Positions 33,593 to 46,381 are shown, numbered from the stretch's first letter. The stretch is 64,000 nucleotides of DNA from Bog-473 sp963804055 (GCA_963804055.1 CAWDOU010000013.1:372001-436000); one strand, 5' to 3'. The notes: a model not told the origin generated them from the letters alone. A program made the numbers and translations.

Positions 33593-34733
33593 TTACGAGT
33601 TGCCCTCGCGCTGACGGCGCAGCTCGGCTTCCATGAACGCGTCGAGATCCCCGTCGAGCACCGCGTCGACATTGCCCGTCTCATGGTTCGTGCGCAGATC
33701 CTTCACGAGTTGGTACGGCGCCATGACGTACGAGCGGATCTGGTTGCCCCATGCGTTGTCCACCCTGTCGCCGCTCAGCGCGTCGAGCTCGGCCCGGCGC
33801 TCCATGCGCGCGCGGTCCGCCAGTTTGGCCCCGAGGATCTGCATCGCCTTGGCCTTGTTCTGGTGCTGGCTCCGCTCGTTCTGGCACGAGACCACCAGCC
33901 CGGTCGGCAGGTGGGTCAGGCGCACGGCTGAGTCCGTCTTGTTGACGTGCTGCCCGCCCGCGCCGGAGGAGCGATATGTGTCGATACGCAGGTCTTTTTC
34001 GTCGATCTCCACCTCGGACGACACGTCTTCGAGGAAGGGCGTGACGTCCATGGAGGCAAAGCTCGTCTGGCGGCGGTGCTGCGAGTCGAACGGGGACATC
34101 CGGACCAGTCGGTGCACTCCCCGCTCGGTGGCCAGGAGCCCGTAGGCGAACCGCCCGTGCACAATGAAGGTGGCCGAGAGCAGGCCGGCCTCCTGCCCCT
34201 CTGTCGCCTCGTCGACCTCGACCGTGAAGCCGCGCCGCTCGGCCCAGCGCTGGTACATGCGCAGCAGCACCTCGGTCCAGTCCTGGGCGTCGGTGCCGCC
34301 CGCCCCGGCGTGCACTTCGCACACGGCATCGAGCTCGTCGTACTCGCCAGAGAACAGCGACTGCAGCTCCAACGCACCGAGCCTGGTGCCCAGCGCGTCG
34401 ACCATGTCGACCAGCTCGGCGTCGAGCCCGGCATCGCCGGTCCCCTCGGCGGCGGACTCCTCGGTGAGCTCCAGCAGCGCCTCCGCATCCTCGAGCGCGC
34501 TGCGCAGCGTCTCGAGCTGCTCGAGATCGGCCGTGACGCGGCCCAGCTCCTTGGTCACCGCCCGCGCGTTGTCGGCGTCATCCCACAGGTCGGGCCGGGC
34601 CACCTCGGCTTCGAGCTCGACGCGACGGACCTCGAGCTTCTCGCGTCCGAGATAACGCTCAGCCTCGGCCAACCGCTCCCTCAGCGCTCCGAGCTCAGAT
34701 GTGAAGTCGCGGGGGAGGTCGGCCGACGGCCCG

Positions 34734-34747
<14 letters not shown>
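33593..34747 (-). CDS. prfB: Peptide chain release factor 2
   Basis: Recognises UGA and UAA stop codons and triggers peptide release. The 384 residues include the stop-codon-reading SPF tripeptide at 218-220 (VRMSPFDSQHRR) and the catalytic GGQ at 264-266 (SSGAGGQHVNK). The coding sequence is continuous, without the in-frame UGA and programmed frameshift that autoregulates RF2 in many bacteria. The ATG start lies inside the end of secA, a 14-base overlap, so the two are probably translationally coupled. Confidence 0.96.
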
Positions 34748-37526
<2,779 letters not shown>

Positions 37527-37889
37527 GGAGGCACGATCCTACCGGCCGTGGCAGTCCCGGAGCCGCCGCCGGGACTTCACGTCGAAAAGGGGCTGCGTGC
37601 GGCTGACCTGGTCTTTGACCCCACACTCGCCTGCCGCAAGGGTAACGCGCCGGTCCCGGCGGTGCGGCGGCGAGCCGCCGCACCCAACGGCACCGTCGTG
37701 GCGCGCATCGCCTCGTCTCCACCCGCCCCCGACTGTCGGGGACGCAGCGGGCAGGGCTTACCTCTAAGCCGCACCATGCTCAGCGACCACAAGTCGCCTT
37801 ACGTGGGTCGTTTTGCCTGCGACTGGCCTCGACTTTCAACCACAGACCCGCACGCAGCCCAGGCGCATCCTACGCCGGACCCGCCGGGC
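37527..37889. other. Gene-free stretch upstream of secA
   Basis: About 360 bases between the secA start and the end of the Mce-associated protein gene, both on the minus strand. It should contain the secA promoter and the end of the mce transcript. I find no convincing hairpin terminator, RNA gene or coding frame; the short readings here are basic, low-complexity shadows. Confidence 0.5.
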
Positions 37890-38576
37890 CTACTGCCCCG
37901 GGACGTTTGAGCCCGCCGAGCCCGAGGCGCTCCCAGCACTGGCGGGCGTGGCGCCTTCGAGCACGGTGACGTCGGAGATCTTCCACACGCCGTTCACCCG
38001 CTTGAGGTCGGCAATGAGGCGGACGACGTCGGCCTGGGGCGACGTGATCTTGTTGTTGACGTAGGTCTGATCGACCACGGCGTAGACCGACGCCGTGCCG
38101 GCCACCTGGTTCTCCGATTGGACGGCGACGTAGCGGATCTGACCGCGCGATTCGGCAAGCGCCTGCTCCAACGCCTTGCGGATGGAGGCGTTGAAGAACT
38201 GCTGTGCCTGGGTCGCGAACGCACCTGTCGCCATGTCGCCCACCGCGTTGAAGTCCGAATCGACAGTCTTCGCGTTGAAGTTGAAGAAGTCGGTCAGGAA
38301 GACGCGGGACGCGCTCACGACCGCGGGGTCCTGCACGGGCCCTCCGCCGCTCTTCGTGGTGTAGAGGAGGCCGAAGACCAAGGTGCCTGCCACGCCGAGC
38401 GCGGCCACCAGGCTGACCAGTCGGAAGGCCCTCCGGCTGGGGACGCCGCGCCCGACCTCGTTTCGGGGCCGCCCTTTCCTCGTGGTCGCTTCCGCGACGG
38501 GCGATGCCCCCTCGTCCGAGCTGGTCGCACCGACCACCTTCACTCCGCTATCGGTTGTCTCTTCCGTCATGGTCAT
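37890..38576 (-). CDS. Mce-associated membrane protein
   Basis: Accessory protein (Mas type) of the kind encoded after mceF in actinobacterial mce operons. The 228 residues have a charged, disordered N-terminus of about 60 residues, one membrane helix (LVSLVAALGVAGTLVFGLLY) and an external NTF2-like alpha/beta domain (VFLTDFFNFNAKTVDSDFN, then VNGVWKISDVTVLEG). The family stabilises or assembles the Mce complex. The second ATG is taken as start, as it follows GGAGAG closely; a start two codons later is equally good. It is the last gene of the mce operon. Confidence 0.82.
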   Translation of the reverse strand: MTMTEETTDSGVKVVGATSSDEGASPVAEATTRKGRPRNEVGRGVPSRRAFRLVSLVAALGVAGTLVFGLLYTTKSGGGPVQDPAVVSASRVFLTDFFNFNAKTVDSDFNAVGDMATGAFATQAQQFFNASIRKALEQALAESRGQIRYVAVQSENQVAGTASVYAVVDQTYVNNKITSPQADVVRLIADLKRVNGVWKISDVTVLEGATPASAGSASGSAGSNVPGQ

Positions 38577-38640
38577 GTCTCTCCGTTCTCCCTCCATCTC
38601 TCACTTCTCCCGACACACCCCAGGCGTGCCGGGACTTCTC

Positions 38641-39969
38641 TCAGGCCCGCCGGCGCGTGCGCCGACGGGAGGGGCGGGCACCCCAGGCCAGGAACAGCGC
38701 GGGGATCACGAGCCCGCCGAGCGCCAGGAGAAGGCCCTGTCGATCCGCCGGCTCGTGGTACGAGGCGCTGGCGACCTGCCCGACGGGTGTGGCGGAAGCC
38801 ACCTCGACGTCGGCCTCCTGCGCCGACGGTGCGACGACATGGCCTCCGGCAGCGGGCGCGAAGCCGGTTTGGGTGGCCGGCCCCACCCCGTTGCCGAACG
38901 CCGTCACGCAACCGGCGCCGGGAAGCGTGTCGGGGATCGTGTTGGCGGCGCTGTAGGACTGCGCCTGCTCGTCGAGTACCGGTGGGAAGAGCAGGCGGGT
39001 GCGCAAGAACGTCTGGTTGGTGTCGGAACCGTTCGCCGTAGTGGGCTTGGCCACACCCTGGACCGCGATGTTCTCGACCGCGCCGAAGAAGTACGTGTTG
39101 AAGGCGAGACCCTGCGACAGGTTGTTCAGGTTCGTCGGCTCGGCGACGTTCGAGAGGATGTCCGCTGAGTCGTGCAGAAAGCAGCCCAGGTCGGCCGACT
39201 GCGACGTCAGCAGGCTGTCGACGGCGTTGAACGCCGACGATCCCGACGTGAGCAGGGTGTGCAGGCCCGTCTTCTGCTGGGCCAGGACCTGGACCAGCGC
39301 CGCCGTGTTCGCCAGATCCTGACGCAGCTCGGGCGCCACGGCCGTGACGGCGTCGAGCGACGGGGGCGCGTTGGCCAGGAGCTGGGTGAACTGCTGCTGG
39401 TATGCGACGAACTCCTTGGAGAACGTGGTCCCGGCGCTGATCAGCGTGCGCAGATTGCCGGCTTGTCCGGACAGCGACGTCGCCAGCTCCCCGATCAGCT
39501 TGTTGAGGTTGCCGGCCGGAATGGCCTGGAGCAGGCGGGTGGCCGAGGCGACCACGGCGCCGACGTTGGCGGGCACCTGGTCGGCCGCGGCGGGCACGGA
39601 GGCGCCGCTGGCCAGGGCGGGTGCGGCGCCACCATGGCTCGGAACCAGGTTCACCACCTGCTCCCCGAGATCGTTGGCGATCTGGACCGACGACTGGACG
39701 TCGTCGGGCACCGTCGTGCCGGGATCGATCCGCATGGTGACCTTGGTGGCTGTCTTCGTCAATGCCGTGGAGGTCACGGCGCCAACCGGGACCCCGTTGA
39801 GCTCCACCTCGAAGCCCGGGTAGAGACCGGACGCGTCGGCGAACTGCGTGGTCAAGGTGGTCGGACTCTGCAACGGGTTGCCCAGCAGGTTCACGATGCC
39901 GTAGACGACGAGCGCGAAGCTCACGACGAAGAACACGATCAGGTTGACGATGAGCCGGCGGTTGATCAT
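38641..39969 (-). CDS. mceF: MCE family protein, sixth of operon (MceF)
   Basis: One of six substrate-binding MCE proteins, which form a hexameric tunnel for lipids. The 442 residues have an N-terminal anchor (LIVNLIVFFVVSFALVVYGI), the MCE domain (TLTTQFADASGLYPGFEV, VELNGVPVGAV) and a long helical region. Unusually there is a second hydrophobic helix at the very C-terminus (LLLALGGLVIPALFLAWG), ended by a strongly basic SRRRTRRRA tail, so both ends may be membrane-embedded. The ATG start overlaps the mceE stop by four bases. Confidence 0.88.
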   Translation of the reverse strand: MINRRLIVNLIVFFVVSFALVVYGIVNLLGNPLQSPTTLTTQFADASGLYPGFEVELNGVPVGAVTSTALTKTATKVTMRIDPGTTVPDDVQSSVQIANDLGEQVVNLVPSHGGAAPALASGASVPAAADQVPANVGAVVASATRLLQAIPAGNLNKLIGELATSLSGQAGNLRTLISAGTTFSKEFVAYQQQFTQLLANAPPSLDAVTAVAPELRQDLANTAALVQVLAQQKTGLHTLLTSGSSAFNAVDSLLTSQSADLGCFLHDSADILSNVAEPTNLNNLSQGLAFNTYFFGAVENIAVQGVAKPTTANGSDTNQTFLRTRLLFPPVLDEQAQSYSAANTIPDTLPGAGCVTAFGNGVGPATQTGFAPAAGGHVVAPSAQEADVEVASATPVGQVASASYHEPADRQGLLLALGGLVIPALFLAWGARPSRRRTRRRA

Positions 39970-41006
39970 TTGGAGTTCGCCCCGGCCGAATTCGGCGCAC
40001 AGGTGAAGGCGGCCGAGGTGTCCTCGCCCAGACCGGGTATCCCGCAGACGATGATGTTCTCGTAGAGCTGGACGTAGCCGCTGCGCACCGCCCTGGGCAG
40101 CGCGTTGTCCGCCAATGGGATCTGCGCGAGCAGGCCGGCCAGATCGGCCTGGTGCTCTGCGAGCTGGCTGCTCACCGCCTGCAGGGTCTGTAGCTGGGTC
40201 ACGATCTGGGGGTAGTAGTTCTCGAGGATGCTCCGCCCCTGGGAGGACACATCGTCGAGGGACTGCAGGAGCGTTTCGAACTGCGACGAGTTCTTGGCCA
40301 GGATGGCCACCGTCTGCGAGAGGTTCGTGAGCGCGGTGGCGCTGGCGCTGCTGGTCGGCGCCAGCGCGGCAGTGAGACTGTTCAACCCGTTGACCGCCTG
40401 CGTGATGTCGCTGGTGTGCTGGGCGTAGCCGTTGGCCACCGTCGCCAGGTCCGAGAGGAACGCCTTGAGCGAAGCCTCCTGCCCGGTGAATCCCTCACCA
40501 CCGGCCTCAATGATCTGCTCGAGCTCGGTCGTGGAGATCGCACCGAAGACCTGTGAGCCGGCCGCCACGAACTGCTCGACGTCAGGGACGAGGGAGGTGT
40601 GGGCGATGCGGGCGCCATCGGCCAGTTGCGGGGCCCCGGCGGCGCCGGCGCCCGTCTCGTTCTTGGGGACGGTCAGCTGGACGAACTGATCGCCGAGGAT
40701 GGTCGTCCGGTCGATGGCGGCACTGACGTCGGCGGGGATCCGGACGCCATTGTCGAACGCCAGGGTCACCTTGGCCTCGTTTCCGTCGAGTGCGATGGAG
40801 CGCACCGAGCCCACGGGCACGTCGGCCAACTGCACCTGGGCGCCGTTGGCGAGATCGCCGACATCGCTGAAGACGGCGGTTGCCGTGCGCGGGCCCCCGC
40901 CCCCTCCGGAAACCGAACAGCCGGCCAGCGCGAGAACCAAAACGGCGAGGAAGGGCACCGCGGCGAGGCGGCGTCGAGGTGTCCGGCAAATCAGAGTTCG
41001 GCGCAT
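39966..41006 (-). CDS. mceE: MCE family lipoprotein (MceE)
   Basis: Fifth MCE protein and, as in other mce operons, the lipoprotein of the set. The 346 residues start with a basic signal region and a lipobox ending at Cys30 (VLALAGCSVSGG). The MCE domain follows (TATAVFSDVGDLANGAQVQL, DVPVGSVRSIAL) with a helical tail of coiled-coil character. It ends with a short C-terminal segment containing two cysteines (IIVCGIPGLG, FTCAPN). The ATG overlaps the mceD stop by one base (TGATG). Confidence 0.9.
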   Translation of the reverse strand: MRRTLICRTPRRRLAAVPFLAVLVLALAGCSVSGGGGGPRTATAVFSDVGDLANGAQVQLADVPVGSVRSIALDGNEAKVTLAFDNGVRIPADVSAAIDRTTILGDQFVQLTVPKNETGAGAAGAPQLADGARIAHTSLVPDVEQFVAAGSQVFGAISTTELEQIIEAGGEGFTGQEASLKAFLSDLATVANGYAQHTSDITQAVNGLNSLTAALAPTSSASATALTNLSQTVAILAKNSSQFETLLQSLDDVSSQGRSILENYYPQIVTQLQTLQAVSSQLAEHQADLAGLLAQIPLADNALPRAVRSGYVQLYENIIVCGIPGLGEDTSAAFTCAPNSAGANSK

Positions 41007-42634
41007 CAGAACCAGCCCTCCACGTCGCGCACCCATCCCGCCACGAGCCCGCGTCGCCCCTGCCCGCGATGGGCATGGGCCTGATCCTGGGGCAGCGGGG
41101 GCAACAAGGACGCAGCGGGAGCTGTCAGGGTCGGGTCTGCGCTCGGCGACGTCGGCCTGGCGACGGCCAGTGACGCCGTGGACTTGCCGGCCGCGTGCGT
41201 GACCTGGTTCGACAACAGGCCCCCCAGCCCCGAGCCCGATGAACCGGAACCGGAAGTCGAGCCCGAGCTCCCCGAGCAGCCCAGGACGACGCCGAGGAGC
41301 CCGCACGGTGCCGTCGTGGTCGTCGTGCTCGGCACGGTGGTCGTCGTCGTGGTCGTGCTCGACGCCGGGCTCTTCTGGGCCGGCGTCGACGGGGACGGTG
41401 CAGCCGGCGAGGCCTTCGAACCCTGCTCGGCGTTGGCGATCTGGGTCAGGCCCTGCTGCAGCAGTGACTGGGCGGTGGCGGAGCCGCTTCCACCGTTCAG
41501 CGTGTTGAGGATGGTCGGGATGTCGTTGAGCAGCGGGTCGAAGAATCCCGACGAGGGATTGCCACACTGGTTCAACGTGGCGATGACCGCAGCCGAGAGG
41601 CCGCTGGAGTGGTTGGCCACGATGCGCCGACAGATGCCGGCGAGACGGTCGCGCAGGAGACCCGCTATGTACGACCCGGTCACTCCCGGCGCCGTGGCGA
41701 GGTTCAGGTCGAGCCAGTTGTAATTGGGGTCGTAGGCCCGTTGCGCTCCCTGGAAGAGGTTGTTGCCGTTCTGCAGGATCGCGTCCACGGAGGACAGGTT
41801 GCGATCGAGGGTACGCCCGACGGTCGTCACCGTGCCGACGTCGGACTCGAGTGGCTGGAGGTTGGGCACCAGCAGGCTGACCAGGCCCGAACTCGCTCCC
41901 GCCAGCTGAGTGATGGCGTCGTTGAGCTGACCCGAGTGCTGGGCCACGGTGGTCGACACGGTGTCGTACTGCTCGACCAGCTGCTCAATCTGGCTGGTGT
42001 CGGTGTCGAGCGTGCCGGTCAGCTGGGCCAGCGTGCCATTGAGCTGGCCGAGGTCATTGCCCTTGTCGGCGAGGAGCTGCACGGTCCCGGCGGCGGAGGC
42101 GATCAGCTTGTTGAGGTTCGCCCCCTGGCCGTCGAGGTCGGTGGCGAGATTCGTGACGAGGTTGCCCACCGCGTGAGGGTTGATGGCGTTGAGCGTGTGC
42201 TGGAGCTCCTTCAAGAGCTCGTCCGTCGAGACGGGGACAGCGGTGTGGTCCTGTGGAATCGTTGCCCCGGGGCCCAGGGAGGGCCCTCCGGTATAGCCGG
42301 GATTGAGGTCGACGTCCGGTGAGCCCAGGAGCTGGGGCGCCACCAGCGAAGCGAAGGCGGACGAAGGAATGCGGGTCCCCTGGTTCACGGCCAGAGTGAC
42401 GTCCACCTTGTCGCCGACGTTCTGCACGTTGGTGACCGTTCCGACTTTGACGCCGAGCACGTCCACTGCCGCACCCGTGAACAGTCCGGGCGCGCTCGCG
42501 TAGACCACGCTGATGGGGTACGTCGACGCGCCCTTCGTCTCCTCGACGCCGACGATGACGGCAGCCACGATCACGACCCCGGCCACCATGAACTTGGCGG
42601 CCTTGGACGTCAGCACGGCGTGGAGTGCGCCCAT
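41006..42634 (-). CDS. mceD: MCE family protein (MceD) with long low-complexity tail
   Basis: Fourth MCE protein, 542 residues. It has an N-terminal anchor (AAKFMVAGVVIVAAVIVGVE), the MCE domain (VVYASAPGLFTGAAVDVLGV, KVGTVTNVQNV) and a predicted long helical region up to residue about 380. The last 150 residues are Ser/Thr/Pro/Gly rich, including a run of threonines and serines that could be glycosylated on the outer face. Two conserved-looking cysteines (AGICRRI, LNQCGNP) lie before the tail. The ATG overlaps the mceC stop by one base. Confidence 0.87.
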   Translation of the reverse strand: MGALHAVLTSKAAKFMVAGVVIVAAVIVGVEETKGASTYPISVVYASAPGLFTGAAVDVLGVKVGTVTNVQNVGDKVDVTLAVNQGTRIPSSAFASLVAPQLLGSPDVDLNPGYTGGPSLGPGATIPQDHTAVPVSTDELLKELQHTLNAINPHAVGNLVTNLATDLDGQGANLNKLIASAAGTVQLLADKGNDLGQLNGTLAQLTGTLDTDTSQIEQLVEQYDTVSTTVAQHSGQLNDAITQLAGASSGLVSLLVPNLQPLESDVGTVTTVGRTLDRNLSSVDAILQNGNNLFQGAQRAYDPNYNWLDLNLATAPGVTGSYIAGLLRDRLAGICRRIVANHSSGLSAAVIATLNQCGNPSSGFFDPLLNDIPTILNTLNGGSGSATAQSLLQQGLTQIANAEQGSKASPAAPSPSTPAQKSPASSTTTTTTTVPSTTTTTAPCGLLGVVLGCSGSSGSTSGSGSSGSGLGGLLSNQVTHAAGKSTASLAVARPTSPSADPTLTAPAASLLPPLPQDQAHAHRGQGRRGLVAGWVRDVEGWF

Positions 42635-43899
42635 CACCCGACCCCTTCCAGGAGAGGGCTGATCAGCTGCGAGAGCCCGCCCAGGCCCGAACTCGGGCCG
42701 GTGGCGTCGCCGGAGCCGGACTGCGCGCTCCCGGACGAACCGGCCCCCGTGGTCGGTGTCGGTGTCGAGGACGACGAGGACGACGAGGACGGGGAATTGG
42801 TCGAGGCGCCGCCCGAGCTGGTGTTCGAACCCTCACCGGGGAGCGGGCCCGTCTGGTCGTTGCACGACGCAGGGTCCGGCCCGAGGACCTGGTTCAGCAC
42901 CTCGTCGAACGCCCCGCAGGGACCGATGACACCGAAGGTGTTGGTCAATGACGCCGGGTTGACGTAAATGTTGCCCCAGGGCACGGGCGTGGAACCGCTG
43001 TAGGCGATGGACTGGAACCCCTTGAGGGCGCTGCCGAGATAGCTCACGCCCTCGGCGAGGTCGTCCTGATGCTGGCCCACGACCGTGAGATCAGAGTGCA
43101 GGCTCTTCAGGAGCGAGTTGAGGGCCGGCGAGTCCTGGCTCACCAGGCTGTTGGTCTGGCTGGCCATGCTGTCGACGTTCGTGATCAGGTTGGACAGGTC
43201 CTGGTTGTTGTCGGCCAGACCGGTCGAGACCGTGTCGAGGTTGTTGACGATGGAGAGCAGCTGCTGGTCCCGGCTCGCCAGCGTCGAGGACAGCGTGTTG
43301 GCCGAGTCGATCAACTGCGAGACCTGGCCGGAGCGCTGATCGACCGTGGTCGTGAGCGCCCCGAGACCCGAGATGATCTGAGCCACCTGGTTCTGCTTGT
43401 CCTTGGTGATGTTGGCCAGGGACGCGACGAAGTTGTTCAGGGCCTTGGCGTTCGTCTGCGAGAGCAGCGAATGCGCCGTGTTCTGCAGCTCATAGAATTC
43501 GGTGGGCACCGACGTGTCGGTGATGAGCGTGTCCGGCTTCAAGGGATCGTCCCACCCACTGACCGGCTTCAGGGTCACGTCCACCACCCCCAGGAGGGTC
43601 TCGACCTCGATGGCGGCCGTCGTGGTGTGCGGTAACACGACCGAGCGATTGACCGACAAGTCGGCGTCGACGGCATTGCCGTGCACCTGGACCGAGGTGA
43701 CCGTCCCCACGTTGACGCCGGCTTCCATGACCTCTGTGCCCTTCGCAATGCCGGCCGCGTTCGCGAAACGCGCCTCAATGGTGTAGCCGGAACTGAAGAA
43801 GCTGCGGTTGAGCAAAAGGATGGCCAGCACACATGCGGTCATGACGATGACGGCGACGATGCCGACGATCTTGGGGTTCCGTTCGGTGACCGCCTTCAC
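42634..43899 (-). CDS. mceC: MCE family protein (MceC)
   Basis: Third MCE protein, 421 residues: N-terminal anchor (IVGIVAVIVMTACVLAILLL), MCE domain (TIEARFANAAGIAKGTEVME, GVNVGTVTSVQV), helical region rich in Asn/Gln/Ser, and a Ser/Thr/Gly-rich C-terminus of about 75 residues. The GTG start has GGGAGG seven bases upstream and overlaps the mceB stop by four bases (GTGA). Confidence 0.88.
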   Translation of the reverse strand: MKAVTERNPKIVGIVAVIVMTACVLAILLLNRSFFSSGYTIEARFANAAGIAKGTEVMEAGVNVGTVTSVQVHGNAVDADLSVNRSVVLPHTTTAAIEVETLLGVVDVTLKPVSGWDDPLKPDTLITDTSVPTEFYELQNTAHSLLSQTNAKALNNFVASLANITKDKQNQVAQIISGLGALTTTVDQRSGQVSQLIDSANTLSSTLASRDQQLLSIVNNLDTVSTGLADNNQDLSNLITNVDSMASQTNSLVSQDSPALNSLLKSLHSDLTVVGQHQDDLAEGVSYLGSALKGFQSIAYSGSTPVPWGNIYVNPASLTNTFGVIGPCGAFDEVLNQVLGPDPASCNDQTGPLPGEGSNTSSGGASTNSPSSSSSSSSTPTPTTGAGSSGSAQSGSGDATGPSSGLGGLSQLISPLLEGVG

Positions 43900-45098
43900 T
43901 GCGAGCCTCCCGTGGCGGCTCCACTCACGGCTTGCAGGTTCTGACCAAGGCTCGATGCCGCCAGTGGGCCGGCTTCGGAGGCGGAGGAATTGTTCGCGCT
44001 CGAGGTGCTCGAGGACGCACCGTTGCCGGGAAGTCCCGGCGTCGTGACACCGGTCAGCGGACTCGGGAGCGGAGGGCTCCCGAGGGGACCCGAGCCGGCG
44101 GGGGGATTGCCGGGCTGATAGTAGGGACAGACCGACTGGCCGGCCAGGCAGGTGTACACCGTCTCGACGGCGAACCACTGGCCCCATTGGGAGATTTGGA
44201 TGTAGGGCGCCAGTCCCGCTCCCAGGCTCGACAAGCTGTTCGCCAGGTTCTGCTGATTGTTCTGCACGTCGGCCGCCACCGTCTGGAGATTGTCGATGGT
44301 GCTCGTGATCGTGTTGTGGTTGTTGCCGATCAGGCCAGCCAGGTCGGTCGCCACCAGCGACAAGTTGCCGACGACGCCGTCGAGCAACGAGTTCTTGGAA
44401 GCCAAGGCGGACGACACCGTCTGGAGGTTCGTGACCAGCGAATCGATGTCGCCGGAGCGCGACGCCAGTGCGGTCAGCACCTGGTTCAGGTTCCCGATGA
44501 TCTGGCCGACCTGGGAGTCGAGTGCTTGGACCGTCGACGAGACGGTGGCGCCGCTGTTGATCAGCTGATTGATCTGGGCGGTATCGCCCTCCAGCGCCCC
44601 CGAGACGTTCTCGACGAACGCGTTGGCTTCCTTGGCGTTGATAGAGGAGAGCACCGGTCCCAGCGAGTTCAAGAACGTGTCGATGCTGGCATCGGTGACG
44701 TCGTGGCTGAGCGGGATGGTGGCACCTTGCGCCAGGATCGGCCCGCTGCGGCCCGGGAACAGTTCGATCTCCTTCTGCCCGATCACGTTGTGCCACCGCA
44801 TGCCCACGTCCGTCGAGCGGTGCAGGGTGACCGTGTTGTTCACACTCAGCGAAATCAATGCATGTCCGTGCTGCACGCCGATGCTCGAGACCTGTCCCAC
44901 CGGAACGCCCGCGATGTTGACCGTGTCACCGCTCGCCAGGCCGGTGACGTCACTCAACTGCGCGTGAATGGTATGGCGGCTGCTGAACAGCGAGATGTTC
45001 CCGATCTTGACGGCAAGACCCGCCAGCAGGACCAGGCACACCGCCGCGAACACGAGGAACTTGAACGCAGACTTCGGGAAGTGTCGCAGGAGCCTCAC
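43896..45098 (-). CDS. mceB: MCE family protein (MceB)
   Basis: Second MCE protein, 400 residues. An anchor helix (FKFLVFAAVCLVLLAGLAV) is followed by the MCE domain (HTIHAQLSDVTGLASGDTVN, IAGVPVGQVSSIGV), a long helical part with repeated LDSQVGQIIGNLNQVL-like heptads, two cysteines (YTCLAGQSVCPYY) and a Pro/Ser/Gly tail. The GTG start follows GGGAGG and overlaps the mceA stop (GTGA). Confidence 0.88.
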   Translation of the reverse strand: MRLLRHFPKSAFKFLVFAAVCLVLLAGLAVKIGNISLFSSRHTIHAQLSDVTGLASGDTVNIAGVPVGQVSSIGVQHGHALISLSVNNTVTLHRSTDVGMRWHNVIGQKEIELFPGRSGPILAQGATIPLSHDVTDASIDTFLNSLGPVLSSINAKEANAFVENVSGALEGDTAQINQLINSGATVSSTVQALDSQVGQIIGNLNQVLTALASRSGDIDSLVTNLQTVSSALASKNSLLDGVVGNLSLVATDLAGLIGNNHNTITSTIDNLQTVAADVQNNQQNLANSLSSLGAGLAPYIQISQWGQWFAVETVYTCLAGQSVCPYYQPGNPPAGSGPLGSPPLPSPLTGVTTPGLPGNGASSSTSSANNSSASEAGPLAASSLGQNLQAVSGAATGGSQ

Positions 45099-46381
45099 GA
45101 CAGGCCTCCCAGAAGCTGGGTGATGATACCGCCGAGGTTGGTCGATGTGGACTGGTCCGGCTGCCCGACCATTCCATAGGCCTGGTTGGCCGCGGCGGCG
45201 GCCGCAGTGTTGGCGCCTGCACTCGTGGAGGCCGTCGGCTGTGGCGCCGGCGGGGCGGCCGGAGTCGAGCTGCTCTGGAGCGCGTTGAACGTCGCGAGCT
45301 CAGAGGAGCAATTGAACGCCGACCCAGCCCCCGCCAACGCCTGCTGAATCGGCTGGAGGAACGACATCCCGCCCGTCGGCGGTGCGATCAGGTTGCAGAC
45401 GAGGCTGTTGACGTCGCTGAAGAGAATGAAGGTGTTGAAGTAGGCATACGTGCTTCCGTCGGGCAGCGTGTTCAGACCCGAGGCGCCCTGGGCGATCTTC
45501 TGGAAGTAGTGGTAGGCGCCATTGATCACCTGGCCGATGGAGGTCTGCTGGGCCAACAGCACGCGGGAGACGTTGTCCCCGGATTCGAGGATCGTCGCGA
45601 TGTCGGGGTGGTACGTCGAGAGGAGCGCAGCCAGGCGGTTGGAGAAGGGGATCAGCGCGTTGAGGAGGTTCTCGTAGTCCGCCTCCTCCGCGTTGAACGA
45701 CGGCAGGCCGACATTGATCTCTGCGTTCAGGTTGTTCAGGTCGCCCGCCGCGGGAGCGACCGCCTGGGTGAACCTGGCGAATGACTGCAGCGCCAGGATC
45801 TGCGCGTTGAGCGTCCGGTCCAGAAGCGCGGCCAGTTGGGTCCCTGCGCTGATGGAGGCGGCGATCTTGGGCCCCTCCCCCTGCGAGGCCTGCGCCAGCT
45901 CGCCCAACACGGTGGACAGGTTCGTGGTGTCGATCTTGTTCAGGAGGGGGGTGGCCGCCGCGAAGAGGTCGCCGAGTTCGTCGCTGCTCTCGGCGCGAGC
46001 GAACGAGCCTCCGGACGAGAGATAGGGGCCGGCATCGGAGTTCCGGTCGGGCGTCGAGATGGCGACCTGCTCGGCGCCGAACAGGTTCACCGGTTGAATG
46101 GTCGCCGTGGCACTGCTCGGCACCTTGAAGGAGGGTTCGATGAGAAGCGTGATGTGCGCCAGGTTGCGCTCGAGCGAAATGGTCGACACCCGCCCGACCT
46201 GCACGCCACGGAACACCACGGCTGAGCCGGGGTCCAGTCCCTCTCCCGCTCGGGGGAAGGTGCCGCTCAAGGCGTAATCGCCGGCGAAGTCCCCATTGGC
46301 CAGCCGCACGAGCGTCACCGTGCCGAAGACGAGGCCGAAGACGACCACCACGCTGACGACGACGCGGAAGAGCCTCTTCAT
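45095..46381 (-). CDS. mceA: MCE family protein (MceA)
   Basis: First MCE protein of the operon, 428 residues. The anchor (VVVSVVVVFGLVFGTVTLV) precedes the MCE domain (YALSGTFPRAGEGLDPGSAV, FRGVQVGRVSTISL), the helical region, two cysteines (SLVCNLIAPP, FNCSSELATF) and an Ala/Ser/Pro-rich C-terminus. By position it corresponds to MceA, which in Mycobacterium tuberculosis is linked to lipid and cell entry functions. The ATG overlaps the yrbEB stop by four bases (ATGA). Confidence 0.88.
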   Translation of the reverse strand: MKRLFRVVVSVVVVFGLVFGTVTLVRLANGDFAGDYALSGTFPRAGEGLDPGSAVVFRGVQVGRVSTISLERNLAHITLLIEPSFKVPSSATATIQPVNLFGAEQVAISTPDRNSDAGPYLSSGGSFARAESSDELGDLFAAATPLLNKIDTTNLSTVLGELAQASQGEGPKIAASISAGTQLAALLDRTLNAQILALQSFARFTQAVAPAAGDLNNLNAEINVGLPSFNAEEADYENLLNALIPFSNRLAALLSTYHPDIATILESGDNVSRVLLAQQTSIGQVINGAYHYFQKIAQGASGLNTLPDGSTYAYFNTFILFSDVNSLVCNLIAPPTGGMSFLQPIQQALAGAGSAFNCSSELATFNALQSSSTPAAPPAPQPTASTSAGANTAAAAAANQAYGMVGQPDQSTSTNLGGIITQLLGGLS

